Source of the DNA: Chryseobacterium flavum
Lineage (GTDB): Bacteria; Bacteroidota; Bacteroidia; Flavobacteriales; Weeksellaceae
DNA: 64,000 bases
Reading direction: 5' to 3'
Assembly: GCF_003385595.1 (NCBI RefSeq)
Contig: NZ_QNUE01000009.1
Coordinates: forward strand, 1-64,000
Under the pieces are notes generated by a model. The model did not search any database. It worked only from the letters and a program-made list of their open reading frames with translations, and was not told the origin of the DNA. Positions 16,385 through 26,132 of this stretch are shown here, in pieces (position 1 is the first letter of the stretch; every line of letters begins with the position of its first letter). The translations under genes were made by a program, and so were the position numbers.

Positions 16385-16818
16385 ATCTTCTTTTCTAAAT
16401 ATTCTTTCAGGCTCTTCCCTATGATGGTATTCCAGCCTTCTGTAAAACTTTTCTCTGAAAAATTATCTCCCAATTCTTTAAAATTGTCAATTCCATCATG
16501 AGTGAGCCTGACCTGTGTTTCATGATCTCCATCCGGAAATAACTCCCAGGTTACAACAGTTTTCAGGGATGAGAAATCCGGATAAGCCCATGTATGTTTC
16601 AGTTTCCTGTCCGGAAGTATTTCTAAAATTTCACATTGATGATGGTATTTTCTTTCTTCTCCGGGTTCGTAGAAATTAAATTTTTTTCCTATTGCCGGTT
16701 CAAAATCCTGGATATCAAAATACCACAGTTTCATTTCATCCTTATCTGTTAATGCCTGCCAGACTTTCTCTGCCGGTGCATTTATTTTATACTGAACAGT
16801 AATGGGTGCATTATTCAT
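16381..16818 (-). CDS. SRPBCC/AHSA1 domain protein
   Basis: 145 residues, START-like fold. It opens with VQYKINAPAEKVWQALTDKDEMKLWYFD, the usual Aha1-homology start, and ends with the long C-terminal helix FTEGWNTIIGKSLKEYLEKKI. The hydrophobic cavity binds an unknown ligand. It is the first gene of the SRPBCC-GNAT-VOC unit. Confidence 0.88.
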   Translation of the reverse strand: MNNAPITVQYKINAPAEKVWQALTDKDEMKLWYFDIQDFEPAIGKKFNFYEPGEERKYHHQCEILEILPDRKLKHTWAYPDFSSLKTVVTWELFPDGDHETQVRLTHDGIDNFKELGDNFSEKSFTEGWNTIIGKSLKEYLEKKI

Positions 16819-16998
16819 TTAATTAATTTTTTGGAATAAGGTTTTATTAAGCAGATTTAAACAAAAAAGCCACAAGATCTCCCTGCATTCTTTAAGAATC
16901 AACTTGAGAATATAAAGTTAATCTTAATCTGAACCTCAGCCTAATTCTTTGTTTACTTTTTGTAATAAGTCTCTACAATATTATTGTAAATCGCTCAT

Positions 16999-18612
16999 TT
17001 ATCCATGTGAGAATCCTGTAATTTTTGCTTCATCAAAATCCAGCTGCATTTCAATTGCCCTCATCACATGATCATCAAATATTTTTTCTTTTTTCATCCT
17101 GTGCAGTTCGTTCCTCTGGGCCTGAATAACCTGCCTTAATACCTCTTTATTTTCGTTAATTGCGGTTACATAGTCGCCGGTTGAAGCCATACACTGGACC
17201 TTATCCGCCATGAGCATCATTTCATTTTCAAGTTTATGTTTCTGATGGCGCACCAGGCTGTTCTTTTCTGCCAGTTCTGCAAAATCATTATCCAGCTTAT
17301 GCAAAGCTGTTTCTTTTAGTTTACGCATCAGGATTACTTCCTGTTTTTCTTCCGGAAGCTCACTTCCTGAATCTTTTATTTTCAGTAATTTTAAGATCGG
17401 TGCCAGCAATAATCCCTGCCCTACCAACGTGATTAATATAATAACAAACGTTACGAACAAAATAATATTCCGGTGCGGAAATGCTTCTCCATTAGGAAGA
17501 AAGGCAGGAATAGAAAGTGCTGCAGCTAATGATACCACTCCTCTCATTGCCGCAAAGCTGATAATAAAGGGCTCCCTCCAGTCCGGTTTGGGAACTTTCA
17601 GTCTCAGCTCCTTTGAGCAAAGTCTTGGAAAATACATCAATGCATAACTGTACAAAATCCTTGTTCCGATAATTGCCCCTCCAATCACCACGCTGTAGAA
17701 TATTCCTTCAGAGAAAGTATAATCTGTCAATCCTTCCACAACAATTGGCAGTTCAAGGCCTATCAGGATAAAGATGATTGTATTCATCAAAAATATAAGA
17801 ACACTCCAGACATTCCCCGATTGAATTCTTGAAGTATGACTTAAGTAACAATGTGAGTTATAAGACATCAGCAAACCTCCTGCAACTACTGACAGCACTC
17901 CTGAAAAATGAAAATGTTCTGCTCCTACATACATGATATAAGGAACAATAAGAGTGATCACCGTATCAATGTTGGAATTAGTAGGAATAACCTTTAGCAA
18001 TGCTCCAAATAAAAATCCTACGGCAACCCCTACGGCAATTCCTCCGATTGCCATTGTAAAAAAATCCTGAACAGCATCCTTCCAGATGAACTGTCCTGAA
18101 ATAACTGCTGCCAATGCAAATTTAAAGACGATCAAACTGGATGCATCATTGATAAGGCTTTCTCCTTCCAGAATACTTGTAATTTTCTTAGGAATTTTCA
18201 TATGTTTCAACACAGAAGTGGCCGCCACAGCATCCGGTGGTGAGTTTACTCCTCCCAAAAGAAATCCCATCGCTACAGTAAGGCCGGGAATAATTGAAGA
18301 AGAAAGGTAAGCAACTACAACTGACGTTAAAAATACAAGTCCGAAAGCCATGGAGAATATCTGCTTTCTCCATTTATGGAAATCCTGCCATGAGGTGAAC
18401 CAGGCTGCTTCAAACAGAATAGGAGGCAGAAAAATAAGAAAGACGAGATCAGGCTCTATCTCAATACGGGGCATTCCTGGAATAAGACTGATCAGTAGTC
18501 CTGCAATGACCAGAAAGATAGGATAAGCCACTTTCAGTTTTTGTCCGATCATTACCAATATCATTACAGACAACAGTACTGCAATAGATATTATAACATA
18601 ACTGTGAATCAT
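16999..18612 (-). CDS. Na+/H+ antiporter, CPA1 family
   Basis: 537 residues with about 12 hydrophobic helices in the first 410. The signature regions are FLPPILFEAAWFTSW (TM3), GVNSPPDAVAATSVLK and ILEGESLINDASSLIVFKFALA (TM5-6 with the ion-binding Asp) and FAAMRGVVSLAAALSIP. The last 120 residues are a soluble coiled-coil-like tail. It is similar to NhaP/YjcE-type exchangers of the inner membrane and serves pH and sodium homeostasis. It may be co-transcribed with the upstream bestrophin gene (127 nt gap). Confidence 0.92.
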   Translation of the reverse strand: MIHSYVIISIAVLLSVMILVMIGQKLKVAYPIFLVIAGLLISLIPGMPRIEIEPDLVFLIFLPPILFEAAWFTSWQDFHKWRKQIFSMAFGLVFLTSVVVAYLSSSIIPGLTVAMGFLLGGVNSPPDAVAATSVLKHMKIPKKITSILEGESLINDASSLIVFKFALAAVISGQFIWKDAVQDFFTMAIGGIAVGVAVGFLFGALLKVIPTNSNIDTVITLIVPYIMYVGAEHFHFSGVLSVVAGGLLMSYNSHCYLSHTSRIQSGNVWSVLIFLMNTIIFILIGLELPIVVEGLTDYTFSEGIFYSVVIGGAIIGTRILYSYALMYFPRLCSKELRLKVPKPDWREPFIISFAAMRGVVSLAAALSIPAFLPNGEAFPHRNIILFVTFVIILITLVGQGLLLAPILKLLKIKDSGSELPEEKQEVILMRKLKETALHKLDNDFAELAEKNSLVRHQKHKLENEMMLMADKVQCMASTGDYVTAINENKEVLRQVIQAQRNELHRMKKEKIFDDHVMRAIEMQLDFDEAKITGFSHG

Positions 18613-18739
18613 TTTGAGTTCGTTTTTTTAAGTGTTATTTTTAATCTGATGAGTAGATCTCCTGAAGATTATGCAGTGCAGATCTCTTTTTAACATTCTC
18701 ATACCAGGATCCGGTCAGTGAGAAATAATCATCTTTAAT

Positions 18740-19744
18740 TTAAAGTACAATATTATTCTTTGGAGTAATAGCCGGCGGAAGGTCATTCTCATCCAGCATA
18801 TCTCTCATATCAATTTCAATGGTGCGGCTGATCTGGGTGATCGGAACGTCATTCGGGCTTCCTTCAAAAGGATTAACAGAAGCTTCCCCTACACTGTCCA
18901 GCGTGTGAAAGCACCAGGTCACCAGCAGTGAAAACGGAATATTGAACCAAAGCGTCCAGCCTTCCACCATTGTTCCATCTCCCAGTTTGTCAAATTCTTT
19001 CAACAATCCGAAGGGTACAAAAACAATAAACAACAATAAAAGATAGGTAGTAATGGAAGAAAAGTTCCTTGGATACGGAAAGTTTTTGATTCTTTCAGCT
19101 TTTCCCTGATGGTCTGTAAACTTTACCAGCTGCTGATTGATCTGGATCCATTGAAAATCATTGATCTCTCCTTTCTCATAAGCTTCAGATAATTCCTTAC
19201 TTTGGGCAGCCATCAGTTGTGTAGCTCTGTTTTTTTTACTTAAGATATATTGAAGTTCTGATCCGGAAAGATATTTTTTCAATTCATCTTCCAGTTTGGT
19301 CAGCTTTTCGGGGACATCATACTTTTTGGCGTATTCATCAAACTGTGCCGTATTCATATTTTCCCAGGCTCTCGGCTCACGAAGCTGAAACCGTAATGCA
19401 GTCAGCCATGCATAATGCCGGAGAAACATCTCTTTTACAATGTGCGGATTTTTTAAGTTCAGGGAATCTCTCAGAATATATCCGAAACTTCTGCTGTCAT
19501 TGATGATAGCTCCGTAAATCTGTCTCGCTTCCCAAAGCCTGCTGTAACTGGCATTATTTTTAAATCCTACTATAAAAGCAACGGCTGTTCCCATGATTGC
19601 AATGGGCTGCCATGGAACCGAAAGAAATTTCCAGCCAAAGAAATACAAGAAGGTTGGAATGGCTGATAATAAAGTTAAAACATAAATGCTCCGCCTTGTC
19701 CAGTTGATGAACTCACGGGCGCCAAATCTCTTTCCTGAATGCAT
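18740..19744 (-). CDS. Bestrophin family ion channel
   Basis: 334 residues, of the former UPF0187 family. Its start is FINWTRRSIYVLTLLSAIPTFLYFFG. The middle has FKNNASYSRLWEARQIYGAIINDSR, typical of the bacterial bestrophins, and the C-terminus has the DSVGEASVNPFEGSPNDVPITQISRTIEID segment. Klebsiella bestrophin is a sodium-selective pentameric channel, while animal homologues conduct chloride. Inner membrane. The gene sits between DUF2490 and a Na+/H+ antiporter gene, which hints at a shared ion-homeostasis unit. Confidence 0.92.
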   Translation of the reverse strand: MHSGKRFGAREFINWTRRSIYVLTLLSAIPTFLYFFGWKFLSVPWQPIAIMGTAVAFIVGFKNNASYSRLWEARQIYGAIINDSRSFGYILRDSLNLKNPHIVKEMFLRHYAWLTALRFQLREPRAWENMNTAQFDEYAKKYDVPEKLTKLEDELKKYLSGSELQYILSKKNRATQLMAAQSKELSEAYEKGEINDFQWIQINQQLVKFTDHQGKAERIKNFPYPRNFSSITTYLLLLFIVFVPFGLLKEFDKLGDGTMVEGWTLWFNIPFSLLVTWCFHTLDSVGEASVNPFEGSPNDVPITQISRTIEIDMRDMLDENDLPPAITPKNNIVL

Positions 19745-19803
19745 ATGTGTTTATTTAATGTGTTACTGATTATTATTATTTTAATCCATTCAGGTATTCA
19801 GCA

Positions 19804-20481
19804 TTAATTTTTCGTAAATGGAATATTATTATAAAAACCGATCTGGACCTGTCCCCGGTTTTTATTTTCCTGAATCTGGTTCATATATCCGGCTTCAATC
19901 CTCATATTTTTATTGATTACATATCCTAATGCTCCATATACCCGGTTTCTGTCAAAGACAGAGCTGTTAAAATGAAGAAATATTTCATTATAAACAGATG
20001 CATATAGTGTTTTCGGCAGCATATCCTTTTGAGTGATCGGGATATTCAGTCCCAGCATATACCGGAATCTCATCCTGAAATCATCCTGCAGAAAACGTTC
20101 TTCCAGACGGTAACGGTGCTGAAAGTTAAAACGTCCGAATTTCTGTTTTGTAATAAACTGCTGGAAAATCCTGTGTTCTATATTCTCTTTTTTTTCCCCG
20201 TTTACGTAAGGTTGGCTGAGAATAAAACCATAGCCCAATAAAACATTATTGTTGTTTTCTGTCAGGTCATATCCAATTCCTGTACGAATTAACAGCTGCT
20301 CCAGATCTCCGGCGGCATCAAAATTCCTGTACTGGATTTCATTATGCAAGTTCAGCTTTTTACTGATCTTATTATTTCCAAAATACATATACCAGGCTCC
20401 CAGATCACTCTTTTGTGCAAATGTACATACAGAACCTAATCCTAGAATTGTGACTGCCAGCTTCGTTAACACCTTTCTCAT
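19804..20481 (-). CDS. DUF2490 family outer-membrane protein
   Basis: 225 residues from the ATG at 20479-20481, which begins a signal peptide ending in CTFAQ. The mature protein is rich in alternating beta strands (LGAWYMYFGNNKISKKLNLHNEIQYRNFD, FQHRYRLEERF, YNEIFLHFN) and ends like a small outer-membrane barrel. It matches DUF2490, a family of unknown function. It is followed by the bestrophin gene after 59 nt. Confidence 0.88.
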   Translation of the reverse strand: MRKVLTKLAVTILGLGSVCTFAQKSDLGAWYMYFGNNKISKKLNLHNEIQYRNFDAAGDLEQLLIRTGIGYDLTENNNNVLLGYGFILSQPYVNGEKKENIEHRIFQQFITKQKFGRFNFQHRYRLEERFLQDDFRMRFRYMLGLNIPITQKDMLPKTLYASVYNEIFLHFNSSVFDRNRVYGALGYVINKNMRIEAGYMNQIQENKNRGQVQIGFYNNIPFTKN

Positions 20482-20591
20482 ACTTATCAATTACTATTAT
20501 CTATCACTTTTAACAAAGTTAATATTTTTAATCAATAATCACAAGCAATATTTCAATAGCCGGTAGTTTGTGTAACGTGTGATTTCCTATA

Positions 20592-20984
20592 TCAACCTGG
20601 GATATTTTCTATCAGGATTTCGGTTTCATTTGCATCAAAATAGGTACACGTCATCAGGTCCAGGTCCATTTTCCATCCCACAACTCCATTTTCTGCGCAG
20701 TCTTTACAAAAAGTCATATAATCTGTTTCTCCCTGCTGATGAAGCTTTAATCTTTCTTTAAAATGTTCAATATCCGCATTTTCAGCAATACTAAGATTTT
20801 CATATTTACCTCCGGTATGAGAAGGTTCATTATCAGCATCAAAATATTCTGTATTTCCGTCTGTTACATGGGTTATATAATGAGAGACTCCTAATTTTTT
20901 GATCGTCTGAATATATTCAGGAAAATCTGCTCCGCTTTTTACTTTTTGATGAGCGGACCTGATATCTTCAATTGTAAATTTCAT
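20592..20984 (-). CDS. DUF1398 family protein (YbcV-like)
   Basis: 130 residues from ATG 20982-20984. The upstream frame extension of 24 codons lacks family similarity. The protein opens with FTIEDIRSAHQKVKSGADFPEYIQTIKKLGV and has YITHVTDGNTEYFD plus the closing GVVGWKMDLDLMTCTYFD, as in DUF1398 proteins of enterobacteria. Cytosolic, function unknown. Confidence 0.82.
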   Translation of the reverse strand: MKFTIEDIRSAHQKVKSGADFPEYIQTIKKLGVSHYITHVTDGNTEYFDADNEPSHTGGKYENLSIAENADIEHFKERLKLHQQGETDYMTFCKDCAENGVVGWKMDLDLMTCTYFDANETEILIENIPG

Positions 20985-21055
20985 CTTATATTTTTTTAGA
21001 TTTTTCCGTACTGTATTCAAATTTAAAAAAAATTGGAATTGAAGTATATGATCCA

Positions 21056-21082
21056 ATAAAAAACCGGCAATAATCTGCCGGT
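21056..21082 (-). terminator. Terminator behind the PhnB-like gene
   Basis: ACCGGCA / TGCCGGT stem with a 6 nt loop, followed on the minus strand by TTTTTTATT. It lies 34 nt after the stop of the gene at 21116. Confidence 0.88.
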
Positions 21083-21115
21083 CTTCTGTAGTATAATATT
21101 ATAATGCCTCTAGTC

Positions 21116-21565
21116 TTATGGATGCTGCTGCATTTTTGCAGGATCATCATAGTTTACCATCCAGTTGATCCCGAATTTATCCGTAAACATTCCAAAGTAA
21201 GCCCCCCAAAATGTGTCAGCCATTGGCATCGTGATCTGTCCTCCCGCAGAAAGTCCGTTGAATAATTTGTCTGCTTCTTCTTTAGATTCCGCATTGATAG
21301 AAACTGAAAAATTATTTCCTTCTTTAAAGTTAGATGACCATTCACCACCGGTATCACTTCCCATTAATACCGTTTCTTTAGAAATCGGGAGCGTTACATG
21401 CATGATCTTGTTTTTATCTTCTTCTGAAGTTTCTTTTCCTTCCATTGGAGGCATTTCTCCGAAAGTTCCGATGTACGGATACTCTCCTCCAAAAACTGAT
21501 TTATAGAAATCGAACGCTTCCCTGCAGTTTCCATTGAATGTTAAATAAACGTTTACTGTTGCCAT
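21116..21565 (-). CDS. PhnB-like VOC family protein
   Basis: 149 residues. It starts ATVNVYLTFNGNCREAFDFYKSVFGGE and continues with PMADTFWGAYFGMFTDKFGINWMVNY, the standard PhnB / '3-demethylubiquinone methyltransferase' VOC pattern. The methyltransferase name is historic; these are metal-binding or ligand-binding proteins of unknown substrate. Monocistronic, with its own terminator at 21056-21082. Confidence 0.88.
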   Translation of the reverse strand: MATVNVYLTFNGNCREAFDFYKSVFGGEYPYIGTFGEMPPMEGKETSEEDKNKIMHVTLPISKETVLMGSDTGGEWSSNFKEGNNFSVSINAESKEEADKLFNGLSAGGQITMPMADTFWGAYFGMFTDKFGINWMVNYDDPAKMQQHP

Positions 21566-21620
21566 GATTGTTTTTTTATAGTTAAGTTTTATTTTGTTTT
21601 TAAGATCTGTTTTTCACTGA

Positions 21621-21992
21621 TTACCTGTGCTGATCTATTAAAATCATATTACCATCAGGATCTTTAAGGTATATGTGTTCAGGTCCTGAAGTGGACTCGT
21701 CGGCCTCTCTTTCAATCTCAATTCCATTCTCTTTTAAATGTTTCTGAATACTTCTTACGTCATCAAAAGAATCAAGGTTTTGAGCATTTTCATCCCATCC
21801 CGGATTAAAGGTAAGCATATTTCCGTCAAACATAGCCTGGAACAATCCAATAAGGGTTGATCCGTTTTTCATAATAAGATAATTCTGTTCCGTATTTCCG
21901 GCCATGGAGGTAAACCCTAATTTTTCGTAAAAATCCCTGGACTTCTGAAGGTCTTTTACACTTAAGCTGATTGAAAATGCTCCTAATTTCAT
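21621..21992 (-). CDS. VOC family protein
   Basis: 123 residues. Module one is [22 protein letters not shown]; module two ends in [15 protein letters not shown]. Both are typical of glyoxalase-fold proteins. The second metal-ligand region [10 protein letters not shown] is intact. Substrate unknown. Confidence 0.87.
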   Translation of the reverse strand: MKLGAFSISLSVKDLQKSRDFYEKLGFTSMAGNTEQNYLIMKNGSTLIGLFQAMFDGNMLTFNPGWDENAQNLDSFDDVRSIQKHLKENGIEIEREADESTSGPEHIYLKDPDGNMILIDQHR

Positions 21993-22111
21993 ATTTTCTT
22001 GTTTTTAAAGCTAATGCAATGTCTGCAACACCGGATCCGGATCTGAGTTCCGGAAATCCGGAATGAGTGAGATATCGGATAAGTTACACAGAACCATGTG
22101 CCTTCATATAC

Positions 22112-22582
22112 TTATTGATTTTTAAGATGGGTTTTAAAGTCAAGGATCCCGTCATAGCTTTTCCAGTTCCCGATCAGTTCAATATACTGTCCTTCTACTT
22201 TCTCCGTTTTCTTATTCCATCTGAAAGTATAGATAAATTTTCCTTTAAAAAGGCCGGAATGCTTTCCCTTATTTTCTTCGGCCAGCTCGTATTCTCCGAA
22301 TACGGTTCCTTTTCTTTTAGCATCCCTATACTTTGTTATGGTAATTTTACCTTCAAATTTGGAATAGTTCGTATCTACGAGCGAGTATCCTGAAACAAAA
22401 TATTCCTGGTCATTCTTCTTGTTCTGTTCAGAAATATTAATTTTCATTTTCAGGTCCTGCCCTTTATTCCCGATGGTTCCAATATAAGGTTTGCTATTAT
22501 TCAGCCAGACTGTTGAAATATCAGGCATTTGCGCTGATACGAACTGGGCAACAAGAATAAAGAGTAATAAAAATTTTTTCAT
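22112..22582 (-). CDS. Small secreted protein, unknown function
   Basis: 156 residues with signal peptide (MKKFLLLFILVAQFVSAQ). The mature part is beta-rich and lysine-rich (GKITITKYRDAKRKGTVFGEYELAEENKGKHSGLFKGKFIYTF), which suggests a small periplasmic or surface beta-sandwich. I do not recognise a family. It follows the DUF1569 gene after 12 nt and is probably co-transcribed with it. Confidence 0.7.
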   Translation of the reverse strand: MKKFLLLFILVAQFVSAQMPDISTVWLNNSKPYIGTIGNKGQDLKMKINISEQNKKNDQEYFVSGYSLVDTNYSKFEGKITITKYRDAKRKGTVFGEYELAEENKGKHSGLFKGKFIYTFRWNKKTEKVEGQYIELIGNWKSYDGILDFKTHLKNQ

Positions 22583-22594
22583 AGGTTTGTTTTT

Positions 22595-23050
22595 TTAAAC
22601 ACCAAATTGTGCCAGGTGATGATTCAGATGTTTGGCAAACATATTGTTCCATTCCTGAGCGTTCAGTTTTCCAAAAGAAAGGGATTCTTTACCATCGAAA
22701 GCAGAAGCTCCCAGCTGTTGTGTTTTCTGAATAAAGCCGATCAGCCTGGTTTTTTCTTCTTCAAAGTTTTTTCTCCCTGTAATCAAAAACTGAGGAGCAG
22801 TAGGAGAATCTCTGGGATAAGATTTCTCACCCACTACTTTAGGTTTTACAAATGTTTTCAGGATAAATTTGGCAATTGCTCCCGGCTTTTTATGTTTTTC
22901 AGGTTCATAGATCATTTCATAAGTTACACAGCAGTGGGCCAGCATCTGGTCAACAGTCATTTTCCCCCACAATCCATGGGTATCTTCCACGAGCTTATTT
23001 ATCCTATCAATATAGTTCTGAGCATCTTTTGCGTCAAATACGTTTTCCAT
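22595..23050 (-). CDS. DUF1569 (DinB-like) protein
   Basis: 151 residues. The four-helix DinB/YfiT-like fold is suggested by LWGKMTVDQMLAHCCVTYEM and a C-terminal LNAQEWNNMFAKHLNHHLAQFGV, whose His residues probably bind a metal. This pattern is the DUF1569 family. Cytosolic, function unknown. Confidence 0.82.
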   Translation of the reverse strand: MENVFDAKDAQNYIDRINKLVEDTHGLWGKMTVDQMLAHCCVTYEMIYEPEKHKKPGAIAKFILKTFVKPKVVGEKSYPRDSPTAPQFLITGRKNFEEEKTRLIGFIQKTQQLGASAFDGKESLSFGKLNAQEWNNMFAKHLNHHLAQFGV

Positions 23051-23284
23051 TTTTTTCTAATTTATCACAGACAAATATATCAGTTTTTTTGTTTGGTTTT
23101 ATGTACATTTTAAAATACTGTTTACGATTGGTTAATGGCTTTTGGCAAAGAGTATTTCAATCCTGGACAACCCTCTTTTCTTTTTTTATTCCTGTTTTTT
23201 TCTATATCTTTAAGAGGCTTATCTTTTTTGAGTAATAACAGAAGGGAATAACAGGAATTTTCCAAACCCTGAAAAAATAAGAAA

Positions 23285-23794
23285 ATGAATGACACAATAG
23301 AAGAGGTTTTACTGACTGAAAAAGAAAAACGCCGGCTTATGACAATCCTAATATGGAGATTTTTTATATTTTTCTTTATGATCATTCCTGTTTTAGCCGG
23401 ATGCAGTTATATTGCTTTTCTGGCAGCTATAAGTTTTATTGAAGGAAAATGGGATCTCTGGAGCTTTATCGTTCTGTTCATGTATTTTATTTTTCTGTTA
23501 CTGGCGAACAAATATATTTTCGTATTCTATAAAAATGCTTTCAGATACAGAAATATCACATCCAAACAGATTATCAGAACAAATGTTTTGCATATAAAAC
23601 AAAAATACAGCAGCTCTATGAAATTTCAATTTGAAATTCAAACAGATTATACAACTGTAGACACCAGTAAGGATGTCATTATTTTTAAGGATGTTGATTT
23701 CTTCAGCCTGCAGGAAGGATCTACCATATACCTGCATATTTTACCCGGTGTAAAAAGTGAATTTTTAAGAATAACAGACGATCTGATAAAATAA
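23285..23794 (+). CDS. Small membrane protein with two transmembrane helices
   Basis: 169 residues. Two hydrophobic segments (about residues 22-47 and 55-82) are separated by a short loop, then a soluble beta-rich C-terminal domain of about 85 residues (FQFEIQTDYTTVDTSKDVIIFKDVDFF). The general layout recalls PH-like membrane-tethered domains, but I do not recognise a family. It is isolated, between a divergent and a convergent gene. Confidence 0.65.
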   Translation: MNDTIEEVLLTEKEKRRLMTILIWRFFIFFFMIIPVLAGCSYIAFLAAISFIEGKWDLWSFIVLFMYFIFLLLANKYIFVFYKNAFRYRNITSKQIIRTNVLHIKQKYSSSMKFQFEIQTDYTTVDTSKDVIIFKDVDFFSLQEGSTIYLHILPGVKSEFLRITDDLIK

Positions 23795-23885
23795 CAGTCA
23801 GATAGAAACTGCTATACAAATATCAGTAAATCCTGTAGTAAAAAACCATGAATACATTTTTACTATTTATATCAATACAAAATTC

Positions 23886-25088
23886 TTAATCTTCCTGAAT
23901 CGTATTTTCTGAAGCTATTTCCTGAGGTTCTGCCTTTTTAAAAATAAGCCAGAGTTTGATCTTTAAAGCAATCCATCCCAGAACAGCATACACAGCCAGA
24001 AGAATGCTTAAATGTTTCAGATAAGGAAAAGTAAGCTCTACGGATCCTTTCTGAATCAGTAAAATTTTAAAGGCCTGTAAAAAGGGGGTAAGGGGAATAA
24101 TATTGGCGATAAACTGAACAAAAGCAGGCATAGCGTTCAAAGGCCATGTGAAACCACTGATGATAAACGCCGGTGAAGCAATTACCATGAGAATCTGGGT
24201 TGCCTTTAATGCATCCGGAATTAATATGCTGATGAATACGCCTAAAAACGAAACAGATCCAACAAAAACCGCAGTCAGCAAAATAAAATTGAGTATTCCT
24301 TCCGGCATTGGAACCCTGAAAATCATGTGCATGAAATAATAGATCCCTACAATAAGGATAGAAAATACCCAGATAGGAATTACTTTAATCAGCATGGTCG
24401 GGAAAGCCCATCTTTTCATTTTAAGATATTCCTTCACAAAAGAGCCTCTTTCAAATTCTGCGGCAAAACTTACAGCCATAGCCAGCAGGATCACCTGTTG
24501 CAATACTACAGCGAGCATGGCAGGCCACATAAAAATAAGATAATTTCCGGTGGTGTTGAACAGGGTGATGTAATTGGCTTTGAAAGGTTCATATTGTGTA
24601 ACAGCTTTTGCAGCAGGCATTCCGGCTTTCTGCAGTGCCTTGATGGAAGCTCCGGCAGAAAAAGTGCCAATCGTAAGCTGAAGTGCCTTGGAAGCAAAGT
24701 TAGCCGTCAGAACATTCCCGGTATTGATATACACATTCAGTTCCGGATATTTTTTCTGAAGCATATCTCCTTCAAACCTTGACGGAATAATCACCACGGC
24801 GGCCGCTTCATGCCTGATCACTTCATCCTTGATGCTCAGGGGCTCCTGAAGGTATCTGATAATTTTAATGCTTTTATTGTCATCAAGCATTTCCGTCAAT
24901 TGGTTAGACAAAGGGGTATTATCCCTGTCAACCACCAATACAGGTGTATTCTCAACTTTTCCGCTTTTGTAGACAAACCCCAGCAGCGTAGCATAAAAAA
25001 CCGGTGCCAGAAAGAACACAGTTCTTAAGGTAGAATTGCCGATAAAAAGTTTGAACTCACGTTTTAAAAGACGGAAAAATTCTTTCAT
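23886..25088 (-). CDS. ABC-2 type transporter permease (YhhJ/YbhS-like)
   Basis: 400 residues from ATG 25086-25088, chosen because family members start like MKEFFRLLKREFKLFIGN. An alternative ATG at 25151 would add 21 polar residues. One N-terminal helix is followed by a periplasmic domain to about residue 200, then five helices ending with FTWPLNAMPAFVQFIANIIPLTPFLQ, the ABC-2 signature. It is the third gene of the TolC-HlyD-permease operon. No ATPase gene is present next to it, so the nucleotide-binding subunit must be encoded elsewhere, or the operon has lost it. Substrate unknown. Confidence 0.87.
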   Translation of the reverse strand: MKEFFRLLKREFKLFIGNSTLRTVFFLAPVFYATLLGFVYKSGKVENTPVLVVDRDNTPLSNQLTEMLDDNKSIKIIRYLQEPLSIKDEVIRHEAAAVVIIPSRFEGDMLQKKYPELNVYINTGNVLTANFASKALQLTIGTFSAGASIKALQKAGMPAAKAVTQYEPFKANYITLFNTTGNYLIFMWPAMLAVVLQQVILLAMAVSFAAEFERGSFVKEYLKMKRWAFPTMLIKVIPIWVFSILIVGIYYFMHMIFRVPMPEGILNFILLTAVFVGSVSFLGVFISILIPDALKATQILMVIASPAFIISGFTWPLNAMPAFVQFIANIIPLTPFLQAFKILLIQKGSVELTFPYLKHLSILLAVYAVLGWIALKIKLWLIFKKAEPQEIASENTIQED

Positions 25089-25165
25089 CTGTTTATAGGT
25101 ATATTTAATAATCCGGGCAGACTTCCATCTTTTAAGGAGATCATCCGGCATGCTGTTTCATATTA

Positions 25166-26125
25166 TTATTTCAGAATCACATTGGCATTAACCAGGATAT
25201 TTTTAGCCTTATTCATATCTTTAGGCCTTACTTTTATTTCATAAATTGCATCCTGCAGCTGGTAATCCGGATAAGCGGTTGTAATATCCGCATACCTTGT
25301 CAGCTGTTTTATGTATACAATATTTCCTTCAAGATTTTCTTTGTTATAAACTACCTGCATAGCTACCTGCTGTCCTTTTTTATATTTTGAAACCGCACTT
25401 TCAGGAACAGTGAACCTGAAATAGGTACTTTCCGGAATATATCCGTTAAACAATGCAAAACCGGCTGTTGCCAATTCACCTGTATTCAGGCTGATCGTTT
25501 CAACTTCCATATCATTGGTAGCAATAACATAGCGTTCCGAGTAGGCAACATTGGCTTCCTGTAAGGCTCCTTTAGCTTGTGATGCCTGGCCTGCTGCCAT
25601 TTCCACTTTTTCAAAACGGGTTCCTCTTTTCACATCATCCAGCTCTGCTACCACTGCATCATATTGAGCTTTTGCTCCCTGAAGTTTGGCATATACTTCA
25701 TCGTGAGCCTGAGGAGACATTAAACTGTCCCGGAACATATTATTAGCCCTTCTGTATGATTTCTGTGCAAATTCGTACTGCTCTTTCAGTCCTTTATATT
25801 TTGCCTGAAGCTGTCTCAACTGATCTGCCGTGGCCCCGTTTTTTGCCATTTGTTCCTGCGCCGTAGCTGCGTTTACCGCACCCTGAGCCTGGGCTATTTT
25901 GGCAGATACCTCGGGTACATCAAGTAATGCCAGTGTATCTCCCTTCTTTACGGTTTGTCCTTCCGAAACATAGATCTTTAAAATTCTTCCGGTTACTTTT
26001 GGCGCAAAAGAAATAACGTCTTTTTTAGTTTTTCCTTCATGTTCTGTTATCTTTTCATTTTTTTTGCCACAGCTCCCTAATAAAACCAGAGCAGCAAAGA
26101 GTATTGATATATTTTTATGCATCAT
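25166..26125 (-). CDS. HlyD-family membrane fusion lipoprotein
   Basis: 319 residues. The lipoprotein signal has Cys20 in VLLGSCGKKNE. The biotinyl-lipoyl half-motif GRILKIYVSEGQTVKKGDTLALLDVPE lies at about 52-77. It is followed by a long coiled-coil hairpin (residues about 80-190) and the second lipoyl and beta-barrel part. It bridges the inner-membrane permease and TolC. It lies 7 nt downstream of the TolC gene and 14 to 77 nt upstream of the permease gene. Confidence 0.92.
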   Translation of the reverse strand: MMHKNISILFAALVLLGSCGKKNEKITEHEGKTKKDVISFAPKVTGRILKIYVSEGQTVKKGDTLALLDVPEVSAKIAQAQGAVNAATAQEQMAKNGATADQLRQLQAKYKGLKEQYEFAQKSYRRANNMFRDSLMSPQAHDEVYAKLQGAKAQYDAVVAELDDVKRGTRFEKVEMAAGQASQAKGALQEANVAYSERYVIATNDMEVETISLNTGELATAGFALFNGYIPESTYFRFTVPESAVSKYKKGQQVAMQVVYNKENLEGNIVYIKQLTRYADITTAYPDYQLQDAIYEIKVRPKDMNKAKNILVNANVILK

Positions 26126-26132
26126 TTTAATT

